A stretch of DNA of 64,000 nt. It comes from Mangrovibacterium sp041596335. GTDB taxonomy: Bacteria; Bacteroidota; Bacteroidia; Bacteroidales; Prolixibacteraceae. The stretch lies in the NCBI RefSeq assembly GCF_041596335.1, contig NZ_JBFHIT010000003.1, positions 62,001-126,000 of the forward strand. The letters run 5' to 3'. The position numbers and the translations under genes are program-made. Of the stretch, positions 9,097-18,285 are shown piece by piece (the first letter of the stretch is position 1; the number at the start of each line of letters is the position of its first letter). The notes beneath the pieces were generated by a model that was given only the letters and a program-made list of their open reading frames with translations, had not been told where the DNA came from and did no database searches.

Positions 9097-10275
9097 ATGG
9101 CGAATCTGAAAGATTATATTGAAGACCGAAAGTTTGTAAATTGGGCTTTGGAACCGGATGCGGAAACTGAAGCTTATTTTTTAAACTATCTAAATGAGCA
9201 TCCGGATGAAAAAGCAGGATTACTGAAGGCAAGGGGAGAGCTGAAACTTTTAGCCGTAGATCAAAAAACGATTTCTGCCGATCGAAAATCAACCATTTAC
9301 AAACAAATTACGTCATACAATACGTTTAAACAAGCATCACGGACAATTCTTGTTTTCAGGAGAACGTTGCCTTACGCTGCGGTAGCAATCTTATTTTTTG
9401 CCTTAGGAATTCTGGCGATGAATCAATTGAAGGAAAACTATCCCGTGACAATTCCGGAAAGTCTGCTGGTGAAAAGCGCCGCCCTAAACACCATGGTTTA
9501 TCTGGCCGATGGCAGTAAAAAGGAAGTCGGTAATGCGAAAACCCTGATTGATTTTTCTCAAAAGGGTGTCTTGCTTGTTGGTACAGATACAATTCAGCTA
9601 ACAGAAACAGAACGGGAGAATTCTTCGAATATGGTTGTTGTGCCGTTTGGCAAAAGGGCTCTGATTCGACTTCATGATGAGAGTTTAATTGAACTGAAAG
9701 CCGGTAGCCGGATTCTAATTCCTGAGAATTTTTCCGACGATCATCGTTCTGCCTATTTATCCGGTGAGGCCTATTTTGATATCACAAAAGATCCGCAGCA
9801 TCCCTTTCACGTAAACACGTCAAGTACTGAAATTAAAGTTTTAGGGACAAGTTTTCGGGTTGAGGCATACCCTGATTTGGCAGAACAAACGACCTTCCTG
9901 AAAGAAGGAACGGTATTCCTGCGCAGTTCCGGTCATTCGCTGTTGAGCGGCTGGAAGGAGTTGAAACCGGATGAGCAAGCGGTCACACATGCTTCATCAA
10001 ACAAGATTATCATTTCAAAAGGAGACTCGGTAGCCTATTCCTTGTGGAAAAAAGGAATCGTTCAACTAAACAATGAGCCTGTCGAGGCTGTCGTGAAACA
10101 GGTTGAACGCTATTTTAATATCAGCATTCAGTTGCCTGATCAACAGATACGCAACCGGTTATTGACCGGTAAAATGAATCTGGACACCGAATTAAACGAA
10201 GTTTTTAAATACCTCGAAAAAATAACGGATGGAAAAATTGAAAAAGTAAATGCCGGTGAATTCGTTCTGAAATAA
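9097..10275 (+). CDS. FecR-family anti-sigma factor
   Basis: A 392-residue protein with a cytoplasmic N-terminus (about residues 1-85), one membrane segment (YAAVAILFFALGILAMN, about residues 91-107), a FecR domain (about 180-285: VVPFGKRALIRLHDESLIEL, AYFDITKDPQHPFHV, KVLGTSFRVEAY) and a C-terminal DUF4974 module (about 320-392: LNNEPVEAVVKQVERYFNIS). It should hold the sigma factor encoded just upstream and receive the signal from the STN domain of the SusC encoded just downstream. Followed at once by a hairpin (10277-10308) that may tune expression of SusC relative to the regulators. Confidence 0.93.
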   Translation: MANLKDYIEDRKFVNWALEPDAETEAYFLNYLNEHPDEKAGLLKARGELKLLAVDQKTISADRKSTIYKQITSYNTFKQASRTILVFRRTLPYAAVAILFFALGILAMNQLKENYPVTIPESLLVKSAALNTMVYLADGSKKEVGNAKTLIDFSQKGVLLVGTDTIQLTETERENSSNMVVVPFGKRALIRLHDESLIELKAGSRILIPENFSDDHRSAYLSGEAYFDITKDPQHPFHVNTSSTEIKVLGTSFRVEAYPDLAEQTTFLKEGTVFLRSSGHSLLSGWKELKPDEQAVTHASSNKIIISKGDSVAYSLWKKGIVQLNNEPVEAVVKQVERYFNISIQLPDQQIRNRLLTGKMNLDTELNEVFKYLEKITDGKIEKVNAGEFVLK

Positions 10276-10276
10276 A

Positions 10277-10308
10277 AAACCGGATGATGGTAGGACATCC
10301 TCCGGTTT
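10277..10308 (+). terminator. Hairpin between FecR and SusC genes
   Basis: AAACCGGATGATG at 10277-10289 pairs with CATCCTCCGGTTT at 10296-10308 with a single mismatch and a six-base loop. Only three T residues end the stem, so full termination is doubtful; a partial terminator, attenuator or mRNA-end stabiliser is equally possible. Confidence 0.5.
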
Positions 10309-10362
10309 AGGCCAGTTCGTTATAAACCAGCAGATTTAGTAATATCTAAACAGACCAAATTT

Positions 10363-13300
10363 ATGAAAAAAAAGTCATTAACTGGCTTCCCTGATTGGGG
10401 AAGTGTTAAACCACTATGGAGAATCATGAAATTAACCATGCTCATCTCTTTGTGTTTCGTAATTACGGCAGTAGCCAATTCGTATTCACAAGCAACCAAA
10501 CTAAATCTCAAGCTTTCAAACTCAACGGTGAAAGAAATCCTGAACCAAATTGAAAACGAAAGTGATTTTATCTTCCTCTATAATCTGAATGAATTGGATG
10601 AATCCAGGAAAGTCAATATCGACCTTGAAAATGCCAGTATCGAAGAAGTATTAGATGAGATCCTAAAAGGACAGAATTTGAAATATACGATTTTTGACCG
10701 GCAGGTCATTATCCGCTCGGGTGAAGCGCAGGTCATTCGCAGTGTCAGTAGCCAACCACGGACTGTAAACGGAAAAGTGACGACCTCATCGGGCGATCCT
10801 ATTCCCGGGGCAACCATCGTGGTGAGGGGGACCAGCAACGGTGCTGTTACCGATGTCGATGGGGCCTTTTCGATCGGTAATGTTCGTAATGGCGATTTGT
10901 TGGTTGTTGCATTCGTGGGAATGGTTAACCAAGAAATTGTTTTTGATGGACAACCTTCCCTGGAGGTAAAACTTATTGAAGAAACAATAGGGATTGAAGA
11001 GGTAGTCGCCATTGGTTATGGTACCATGAAAAAGAGCGATTTAACCGGTTCTGTAACTCAGGTTTCGTCAGATGATTTGGTGACCGTTTCAGGATCGAAC
11101 CCAATTCAAGCATTACAGGGACGAGCTTCAGGTGTTGCTGTGATGAATACTGATGCGTCACCAGGTTCTTCGCCAACATTACGGATTCGGGGTAGCGGTT
11201 CGATAAGTGCAGGAAACGAACCACTGGTCGTGGTCGATGGTTTTCCGTTGATGAATAATAATCTGAATGACATTAGTTCGAATGATATTGAATCAATGGA
11301 AATTTTGAAAGATGCTTCTTCCGCCGCCATTTATGGATCAAGGGGGGCAAACGGAGTTATTTTGATTACTACTAAAAAAGGTTCCAAAGGACAAAATAAT
11401 CTAGAGGTATCGGGTTCTTTGGGAATCGCCACTCCTGCAAGGGTGCCTGATATGCTCGGTCGCGCAGATTTCCTGAATTTCATTAACGATGCTTATACTT
11501 ATTCAAATGGGAATCCGGTGTATTCTTCAGCTAATCCTGCTCCCGATTATGATGTTGACTGGCAGGATGAAGTAATTCGCAACTCCTCAAAAGTACAGAA
11601 CTATTCTATCGGGTTTAGCGGAGGAAAGGATAAAACAACTTACATGTTATCAGGTAATCTTTTTTCGCAGGACGGCATGGTTGAGGCATCAGGATTCGAG
11701 AAATTTACTGTCCGCACAAATTTGAGTCACGAATTTAAGCCGTGGTTAACTGTTGGAACACATTTGCAGGTAGGCCGTTCACAACGCGATGTACGTGAAA
11801 ATCCAACCGGTAATATCTTCCGCTATGGATGGCCGACAGTTCCAGATAAGAATCCCGATGGAAGCTGGTATTATGCGACTGAAGACCCAACAATAAGTTC
11901 CTATTTCGAAGGAACATGGAATCCGGTTTCAGAAGCATCGGAAGTTACAAATGAACTTTCGTCAGATCGTGTATTAGGAGATGTTTTTGCTTTGTTTACC
12001 CCAGTTAAGAATGTCACTTTCAAAACAAATTTTGGGGTTGATATAGCAAACGAAAAAGGATACGAATATTATACATCAAAATCGACTGCCGGGATTGGTT
12101 CCGGCAGTACAGGAACAGGTGGTCAAACCTATCGTAGAAAAACCAGTCGCTTGACGGATAACATCCTGACCTATTCAAATACTTGGAATGATAAACACCG
12201 GTTGACAGCCACAGGTGTCTATTCATGGCAGGACTATGTTTACGAAGATTTGGCCGTAAGTGGATCCGGATTTGAAAACGATGCGACCGGTGCAAATAAT
12301 ATCTCTTACGCAACTAAGGAAAGTATTTCTACAAACTCAGATAAGTATTCCAACCGATTAATATCATGGACGACGCGAGCCGCTTATTCTTACGACGACA
12401 AATATCTGCTGACAGTGACCGCAAGATATGATGGCTCTTCCCGTTTTGGAGAGAACAATAAATGGGGCTTTTTCCCGTCAGTTGGATTAGGCTGGCGAAT
12501 TGATCAGGAACCGTTTCTGATAGACAATGAATTGGTTACGACTTTGAAACTGAGAACCAGCTATGGTGTTACCGGGAACCAGGAAATTGGAAATTATCAA
12601 TCATTATCATCGCTAAGTACAGCCTATTATGTATATGATGAAGTTCCAATCTTAGGATTTGCTGAAACCATTGGTAATCCTGATTTAAAATGGGAACGTA
12701 ACATTCAATATAATGTTGGGGTGGATATAAGTTTTTGGAACAGACTTGATTTTAATCTAGATTATTACACCAGGCAAACAACTGATTTACTCTACAATGT
12801 TCCTATTCCGACTACTTCTGGTTATTCAAGTATGTTGGAAAATATCGGAGAAGTGAAAAACATTGGACTTGAATTAACAGCACACCTGCGTATCATCGAT
12901 TCCGACCTGAAATGGGATGTAACAACCAATGTTTCAAGTAATAAAAACGAAGTGATTGAACTATATGGTGATGTTGATAAGATTAATCTAGGATCTTCAA
13001 CGGCAGGTATTGCCCGATTTTTAATTGTTGGCGAACCAGTCAATAGTGTCTGGGCTCGTGAATCTGCAGGTATCATCCAAACAGATGAGCAATTGGCTGC
13101 TTATCAGGAAATTCGGTCTTCGGCCAAGATGGGAGAGGAAATGTATGCTGACAATACACCGGACAACAAGATTAACAGTGATGACTACGTGAATATCGGT
13201 TCAACAGAGCCCGATTTCTTTTATGGCGTTTCAACAAGCCTTTCCTATAAAAAATTCACAATGGACATTTATGGTCAAGGCGCAACAGGAATCGCTTCAA

Positions 13301-13677
13301 ACGAAGATGACAATTATATGCTGTTTGGTGAGTATCAGATCCAAAACAGGAACTATCTGCCAACTAACCATGCATACGGCAGGATGTGGAGTCCGGAAAA
13401 TACAAAAGGTAATTTTCCAAGGGCAGGTGCACAGGAAGTTTATTTGTCTGACAGAACCAATGGAGATTGGAAATATTTTATCGTAAAAAACATCAAAGTT
13501 AGCTACGATTTTTCATCGCTGATAAAAAATGCAAACTGGATAAAAGAACTTAATTTTTACGTAAACGCTCAAAACTACTTCAATTTTGCAAATCACCGTG
13601 GTTATAACCCTGAAAACGGAAGCGTAAATTTCCCGTATGCAAAAACCATGATCTTTGGAGTTCGTGCAAAATTTTAA
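10363..13677 (+). CDS. SusC/RagA-type TonB-dependent outer-membrane transporter with STN domain
   Basis: A 1104-residue porin. Order of parts: signal segment (about 20-45, ending NSYSQ), STN module (about 50-120: LNLKLSNSTVKEILNQIENE), CarboxypepD-reg-like beta-sandwich (about 130-212: VNGKVTTSSGDPIPGATIVV), TonB-box/plug (about 215-335: VVAIGYGTMKKSDLTGSV to ANGVILITTKKG), then the 22-strand barrel ending in ...IFGVRAKF with the terminal aromatic typical of outer-membrane proteins. The STN module is the part that talks to FecR, so this protein is both importer and sensor. Acts with the SusD lipoprotein encoded 19 bases downstream; imports oligosaccharides, here most likely pectin fragments. 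Confidence 0.96.
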   Translation: MKKKSLTGFPDWGSVKPLWRIMKLTMLISLCFVITAVANSYSQATKLNLKLSNSTVKEILNQIENESDFIFLYNLNELDESRKVNIDLENASIEEVLDEILKGQNLKYTIFDRQVIIRSGEAQVIRSVSSQPRTVNGKVTTSSGDPIPGATIVVRGTSNGAVTDVDGAFSIGNVRNGDLLVVAFVGMVNQEIVFDGQPSLEVKLIEETIGIEEVVAIGYGTMKKSDLTGSVTQVSSDDLVTVSGSNPIQALQGRASGVAVMNTDASPGSSPTLRIRGSGSISAGNEPLVVVDGFPLMNNNLNDISSNDIESMEILKDASSAAIYGSRGANGVILITTKKGSKGQNNLEVSGSLGIATPARVPDMLGRADFLNFINDAYTYSNGNPVYSSANPAPDYDVDWQDEVIRNSSKVQNYSIGFSGGKDKTTYMLSGNLFSQDGMVEASGFEKFTVRTNLSHEFKPWLTVGTHLQVGRSQRDVRENPTGNIFRYGWPTVPDKNPDGSWYYATEDPTISSYFEGTWNPVSEASEVTNELSSDRVLGDVFALFTPVKNVTFKTNFGVDIANEKGYEYYTSKSTAGIGSGSTGTGGQTYRRKTSRLTDNILTYSNTWNDKHRLTATGVYSWQDYVYEDLAVSGSGFENDATGANNISYATKESISTNSDKYSNRLISWTTRAAYSYDDKYLLTVTARYDGSSRFGENNKWGFFPSVGLGWRIDQEPFLIDNELVTTLKLRTSYGVTGNQEIGNYQSLSSLSTAYYVYDEVPILGFAETIGNPDLKWERNIQYNVGVDISFWNRLDFNLDYYTRQTTDLLYNVPIPTTSGYSSMLENIGEVKNIGLELTAHLRIIDSDLKWDVTTNVSSNKNEVIELYGDVDKINLGSSTAGIARFLIVGEPVNSVWARESAGIIQTDEQLAAYQEIRSSAKMGEEMYADNTPDNKINSDDYVNIGSTEPDFFYGVSTSLSYKKFTMDIYGQGATGIASNEDDNYMLFGEYQIQNRNYLPTNHAYGRMWSPENTKGNFPRAGAQEVYLSDRTNGDWKYFIVKNIKVSYDFSSLIKNANWIKELNFYVNAQNYFNFANHRGYNPENGSVNFPYAKTMIFGVRAKF

Positions 13678-13696
13678 ATCTTAAATAGTTAGAACA

Positions 13697-15280
13697 ATGA
13701 AACTAATAAAATATATCATTTTAAGTTGTACAGTACTGATTTTTACACAATGTACCGACTTGGACGAAGTGCCCTATACCTTTCTTTCGCCAAATAACTA
13801 TTACAAAACCGGAGATGAGCTTGAGACTGCCTTAACCGGTGTTTATGATGGCTATCAACGGGGATTTAATGGATATTATAAATACATCATGTATTTGGAA
13901 GTGATGACTGAGTTTGGCTCTCCTGCTTATGCGAAGGATAATGTACATCTTTGGAATGTATGGTCAGACATCAACAATGCTGACAAAATGGTTATCACCA
14001 ACTGGGACGATGCCTACAATATTATTAATAGGGCAAACCTGGTGCTTGGTCGGGGTGAGGGTATTGATATGGATGAAACCATAAAAGCCAGATATTTTGC
14101 GGAGGCGAGATTTCTTCGGGCTGCTACGTTTTATAATTTAGTGCGCATGTATGGAGGCGTCCCCATTCCGGAGTCATTTACTGCAGGACTTGAAGGACTT
14201 AATATTCCTCGAAAAACAGTGGATGAAACATACGAATATATCATTGCCGATTTGGAATTTGCAGAGCAAAATTTACCTGAGAAATCCGAATATTCAGGGG
14301 ATAATATTTGGCGAGCATCGAAAGGAGCAGCGCAGGCACTACTTGCCGACATTTATCTTACCCGTGGTAGTATGACTTCAGAAAATAGCTATTTCCAAAA
14401 GTCGAAAGACTACAGCAGTGCCGTGATACAATCGATGGAATATGGACTGGAGTCAGACTTCAAAGATTTGTGGTACTGGTGGAATACCGAAAACAAGAAT
14501 GGCATGGAATCAGTCTTTGAACTTCAGTATGGCGGCGTAGACAACGAATACAATAACAACCATGTTATGTTTGGTGTAAATATTACAGAATATACTCTAG
14601 GCTGTTATATGTACAGACGCTTTGGTCCCTCAATCTCCCATTTTCTTTCTTATAGTGATACAGATGCGCGCAAGGAAGGCAGCTTTTTGACGCGGTTTCA
14701 CACAACCGAGAAAGGGAATCCAAGTCACATATTAGATACCTTGGTGTTTGTGCCCGAGGATAACGGATTCTACCCTGGCTCGAGAGGTTGGAAAACAGCT
14801 TCGCCTGGTAATTTGAAATTTTATGATCGTACGGATGCATCGGCTACTTTGAAAAAGCCCCAAGCGAATACTTATGTTATCCGATATGCCGATGTTTTGC
14901 TCGACTTTGCTGAGGCTGAAAATCAACTGAATGGTCCAACCACAGCAGCCTACAATAGCATTAATGCTGTTCGGAACAGAGCTAATTTGGCCGATTTAAC
15001 ATCAGGCTTGAGTAAACAAGAGTTCGCTGACGCTATCTTTAGAGAAAGAGGTTGGGAGTTTGTTGGAGAAGGTCTTCTATTCTTTGACGAACTACGAACC
15101 GACCGTATCGGAGAAAACGTAAAGAAGCATGTGGCCGAGGGAAATGAACAGAGAATCTATATGTATGTTGACGCTCCGTTGGAGTTTGTCCCCTCAAAAA
15201 ACTTCTTGTTTAAAATCCCACAATACGATCTGGATTCCAATCCTGAGTTGACTCAAAATCCTGATAACGTTTCCAATTAG
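13697..15280 (+). CDS. SusD/RagB-type surface glycan-binding lipoprotein
   Basis: A 527-residue lipoprotein: signal peptide MKLIKYIILSCTVLIFTQCT with lipidated Cys19, then TDLDEVPY. The TPR-rich SusD fold is seen in RYFAEARFLRAATFYNLVRM with YGGVPIP, DIYLTRGS and YVIRYADVLLDFAEAENQL, and in the C-terminal RERGWEFVGEGLLFFDELRT. It lids the barrel of the SusC upstream and captures glycan at the cell surface. A strong terminator follows (15301-15332), separating the sensor/importer unit from the enzyme genes downstream. Confidence 0.95.
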   Translation: MKLIKYIILSCTVLIFTQCTDLDEVPYTFLSPNNYYKTGDELETALTGVYDGYQRGFNGYYKYIMYLEVMTEFGSPAYAKDNVHLWNVWSDINNADKMVITNWDDAYNIINRANLVLGRGEGIDMDETIKARYFAEARFLRAATFYNLVRMYGGVPIPESFTAGLEGLNIPRKTVDETYEYIIADLEFAEQNLPEKSEYSGDNIWRASKGAAQALLADIYLTRGSMTSENSYFQKSKDYSSAVIQSMEYGLESDFKDLWYWWNTENKNGMESVFELQYGGVDNEYNNNHVMFGVNITEYTLGCYMYRRFGPSISHFLSYSDTDARKEGSFLTRFHTTEKGNPSHILDTLVFVPEDNGFYPGSRGWKTASPGNLKFYDRTDASATLKKPQANTYVIRYADVLLDFAEAENQLNGPTTAAYNSINAVRNRANLADLTSGLSKQEFADAIFRERGWEFVGEGLLFFDELRTDRIGENVKKHVAEGNEQRIYMYVDAPLEFVPSKNFLFKIPQYDLDSNPELTQNPDNVSN

Positions 15281-15300
15281 CTGTAGATCGTTGAATATGA

Positions 15301-15332
15301 AAGATAGAGGTAATTATGCCTCTATCTTTTTT
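15301..15332 (+). terminator. Rho-independent terminator after SusD
   Basis: Perfect 10-bp stem AAGATAGAGG (15301-15310) with CCTCTATCTT (15319-15328), eight-base loop, T-run 15327-15332. One of the clearest terminators in the window; expression of the GH2 gene downstream must come from read-through or a separate promoter. Confidence 0.88.
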
Positions 15333-15415
15333 ATTTAAAATAGAGATAGAGCCGAAAAAATCATTAAATTAGCGGTTTCCATTCAAAATATTTATCAACC
15401 CCAATTTTTTAAACC

Positions 15416-18247
15416 ATGAAACTGACCGCCAAAATATTTCTTCTAGTATGTGTAAACGTTTACATTAGTTTGGCCGTTTTTGCACAAAAAACTCGGATTA
15501 AGTACCTCTCCGGTGCCGGGGTCGATCAACAGGTTGAGTGGGATTTTTATTGCACTGCAGGTCGCAATTCCGGGGAATGGACCCAAGTTCCGGTTCCATC
15601 GTGCTGGGAACAGGAGGGGTTTGGGACCTATAATTATGGAAATGCCAAAGATGCTGTTCGACTGGATGAAAAGGGAATGTATCGCTATCTGTTTCAGGTT
15701 CCATCCGATTGGAAAGGTCAACAGGTGAACATCGTCTTTCAGGGAGTCATGACTGATTCTGAAGTAAAGATCAATGGCAAATCCGCTGGTCCCATTCATC
15801 AGGGCGCTTATTACCAGTTTCAATACGACATAAGTAAATTACTGAAATATGGGCAGGAGAATCTACTGGAAGTCACCGTGGCAAAACATTCGGCTAACGA
15901 ATCTGTAGGAAAGGCAGAAGCTCACGGCGATTATTGGATATTCGGCGGCATTATTCGTCCGGTTTTCCTAGAAGCCAAACCTAGGCAAAATATCGAGCGA
16001 GTGGCAATTGATGCCAAAGCCAACGGCGAATTTACAGCCGACATATTTCTGAAAAATACATCGAAAGCCGATGAGCTAACAGCGCAGGTTTACGACAAGA
16101 ATGGAAACGCAGTGGGCGAGGTTTTTTCGGCGAAAGTATCTAACGGTGCAGAACAAGTTCGGGTAAATTCAACCTTGAAAAATATTAAAACATGGAATCC
16201 GGAGGATCCCAATCTTTACACAGTGAAAGTGGTATTGCGAGCCGGAGATGAAACAATCCATGAAACGACGACCCGTTTTGGCTTCCGTACCGTCGAAGTT
16301 AGTCTGCGCGACGGCATATACGTGAATGGAGTAAAAGTGAAATTTAAAGGAGTGAACCGACATACTTTTAGATCCAATTATGGCCGTGCTTCGAGTAAAG
16401 CCATCAGCATTGAAGATGTGGAGTTGATTAAATCCATGAATATGAATGCCGTTCGTATGTCGCACTATCCCCCCGATAGTCATTTCCTGGAAATCTGCGA
16501 TTCGTTGGGCCTTTTTGTACTGGATGAACTGGCCGGATGGCATGCAACATACGATGACGTAGTTGGTTCGAAACTGGTTAAAGAAATGGTGACCCGGGAC
16601 GTGAATCATCCGTCCATTGTGATGTGGGATAATGGTAACGAAGGGGGGCACAATCCTAACTTTGACGCATTGTTCAACCAATACGATATTCAAAAAAGAC
16701 TGGTCATTTACCCCTGGATGGAACACAATGGTCTAGCCACTCAGCATTATCGTGGGTACGATTACGGCGCGGGTACATACTGGAACGGACCATTGATTAC
16801 GATGCCTACCGAATTTTTGCATGGCATGTATGATGGCGGGCATGGAGCGAGCCTATACGATTACTGGGAATACATTTGGAACAAACCTAAAGCAGCAGGT
16901 GGTTTCCTTTGGGATTTGTTCGATCAGGGGATCTTGCGAACTGACAAAGAGGGTGAGATTTACGATACCGATGGCAACCATGGTGCCGATGGTATTGTAG
17001 GTCCAAAATTGGAGCGGGAAGGAAGTTACTTCGCCATTAAAGAAATTTGGTCGCCGGTACGTTTGGAAGATCGTGAAATTACGGCTCAATGGGATAAGAA
17101 AATTGAAATTGAAAACCGCTATCTCTATACCAACCTGAAGGAGAGTAGCTTCAGCTACAAATTGGTAAAGTTGCCTTTGCCGGGCGAAGAGGAAGAGCGA
17201 AAAATAATTACAGGGAACATCGATTCACCAAATTTGGCTCCGAGAGAAAAAGGATGGCTCGAAATTCCGGTTCCGGCAAATTGGAAGCAATTTGATGCCT
17301 TGTACATTTCGGCTGCTGACCGGCACGGAAAAGAATTATACACCTGGAGCTATCCGCTGGTGATCCCGGCCGAGGTGACTGAACGACTAATTGAAAAAAC
17401 AGCTGATCGCGGAACGCCGTTCTTCACGGAAACCGACAGTCTGTACCGTATTATAACTGGAACAGTTGAGTATGCAATTGGTAAAGCAGATGGTATGTTG
17501 AAGAAGGTGGTAAACGAAAAAGGTGAAATTCCTTTCAATAGCGGGCCTGGGTTGAGCGCAGGTGTCATTGCTTTTAAAGGTTTGGAAGCGAAATCTTACC
17601 CCGACAGTATCGTCATTGTCTGCTCGTTCGAAACCAAAGATTCCAGTGCATCGCGGATGAAGGAGTTCAGCTGGACCTTCTACCCGAATGGCTGGGCGAA
17701 ACTTCATCTTTATTATTTTCCTCCGGTATACGATAAGGATTTTGATCTGATGGGAGTGAATTTTTCTTATCCGGAAGAGCTGGTGACTGGCATTGAGTGG
17801 CTGGGAAGCGGCCCGTATCGAGTTTGGAAAAACCGGATGCACGGTGTTGAATTCAACATTCATCAAAAAGATTATAACAACACCATTACAGGAGTTAGTC
17901 CGATTGTCTACCCCGAATTTAAGGGCTATCATTCTAATCTGTACTGGGCTAAAATTCAATCGAAGGAGCAGTCTTTTACCGTGGCGACATCAACTGATGA
18001 CGTATTCCTTCGTCTGTACACACCGGCCCAACCAAAACCATTTGATCCGCGTGTTGTTCCAGCTTTCCCGGAAGGAGATATCTCCTTTATGCAAGCCATA
18101 CCGGCCATCGGAACCAAATGTAACGAAGCCTGGAATATGGGGCCATCCGGTCAGAAAAACAAGTTTTTCGACTATGGTCCATTCGACGACTGGCGCACTC
18201 GCAGTCAGCAAATGACCCTGTTCTTCAATTTCGCCCCAGGTCAATAA
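15416..18247 (+). CDS. GH2 family glycoside hydrolase (beta-galactosidase-like), exported
   Basis: A 943-residue protein with a signal peptide (MKLTAKIFLLVCVNVYISLAVFA). Domains: jelly-roll sugar-binding (about 30-185, with VPSCWEQEGFGTYNYGN), immunoglobulin-like (about 190-295, FGFRTVEV), TIM barrel (about 300-570) opening with FKGVNRHTFRSNYGRA, and C-terminal beta domains including a large all-beta region (about 660-940). The acid/base is Glu409 in NGNEGG and the nucleophile Glu466 in MPTEFLHG, both intact. VRMSHYPPDSHFLEICDSLG is the conserved barrel strand of beta-galactosidase-type GH2. Likely removes a beta-linked galactosyl, arabinosyl or uronyl residue from pectin side chains. A perfect operator-like palindrome lies inside its signal-peptide codons at 15451-15464. 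Confidence 0.9.
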   Translation: MKLTAKIFLLVCVNVYISLAVFAQKTRIKYLSGAGVDQQVEWDFYCTAGRNSGEWTQVPVPSCWEQEGFGTYNYGNAKDAVRLDEKGMYRYLFQVPSDWKGQQVNIVFQGVMTDSEVKINGKSAGPIHQGAYYQFQYDISKLLKYGQENLLEVTVAKHSANESVGKAEAHGDYWIFGGIIRPVFLEAKPRQNIERVAIDAKANGEFTADIFLKNTSKADELTAQVYDKNGNAVGEVFSAKVSNGAEQVRVNSTLKNIKTWNPEDPNLYTVKVVLRAGDETIHETTTRFGFRTVEVSLRDGIYVNGVKVKFKGVNRHTFRSNYGRASSKAISIEDVELIKSMNMNAVRMSHYPPDSHFLEICDSLGLFVLDELAGWHATYDDVVGSKLVKEMVTRDVNHPSIVMWDNGNEGGHNPNFDALFNQYDIQKRLVIYPWMEHNGLATQHYRGYDYGAGTYWNGPLITMPTEFLHGMYDGGHGASLYDYWEYIWNKPKAAGGFLWDLFDQGILRTDKEGEIYDTDGNHGADGIVGPKLEREGSYFAIKEIWSPVRLEDREITAQWDKKIEIENRYLYTNLKESSFSYKLVKLPLPGEEEERKIITGNIDSPNLAPREKGWLEIPVPANWKQFDALYISAADRHGKELYTWSYPLVIPAEVTERLIEKTADRGTPFFTETDSLYRIITGTVEYAIGKADGMLKKVVNEKGEIPFNSGPGLSAGVIAFKGLEAKSYPDSIVIVCSFETKDSSASRMKEFSWTFYPNGWAKLHLYYFPPVYDKDFDLMGVNFSYPEELVTGIEWLGSGPYRVWKNRMHGVEFNIHQKDYNNTITGVSPIVYPEFKGYHSNLYWAKIQSKEQSFTVATSTDDVFLRLYTPAQPKPFDPRVVPAFPEGDISFMQAIPAIGTKCNEAWNMGPSGQKNKFFDYGPFDDWRTRSQQMTLFFNFAPGQ
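15451..15464. promoter_or_regulatory. LacI-type operator-like palindrome inside the GH2 coding start
   Basis: TGTAAACGTTTACA is a perfect 14-bp palindrome lying 36 bases into the GH2 gene, where it encodes Cys-Val-Asn-Val-Tyr-Ile-type signal-peptide codons. It is the symmetric form of the sites at 36769 and 36805 upstream of the second SusCD locus and resembles LacI/CcpA-family operators. A bound regulator here would act as a roadblock or proximal repressor. Chance occurrence in coding DNA cannot be excluded. Confidence 0.4.
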
Positions 18248-18285
18248 GTACATATCCACTCCAAACAATAGAAACATCGAGACCA

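Noticed and set aside
13559..13570. TTTACGTAAA palindrome within the first SusC gene
   Set aside because: Its centre differs from the TGTAAnCGnTTACA pattern and it lies deep in coding DNA; most likely chance.
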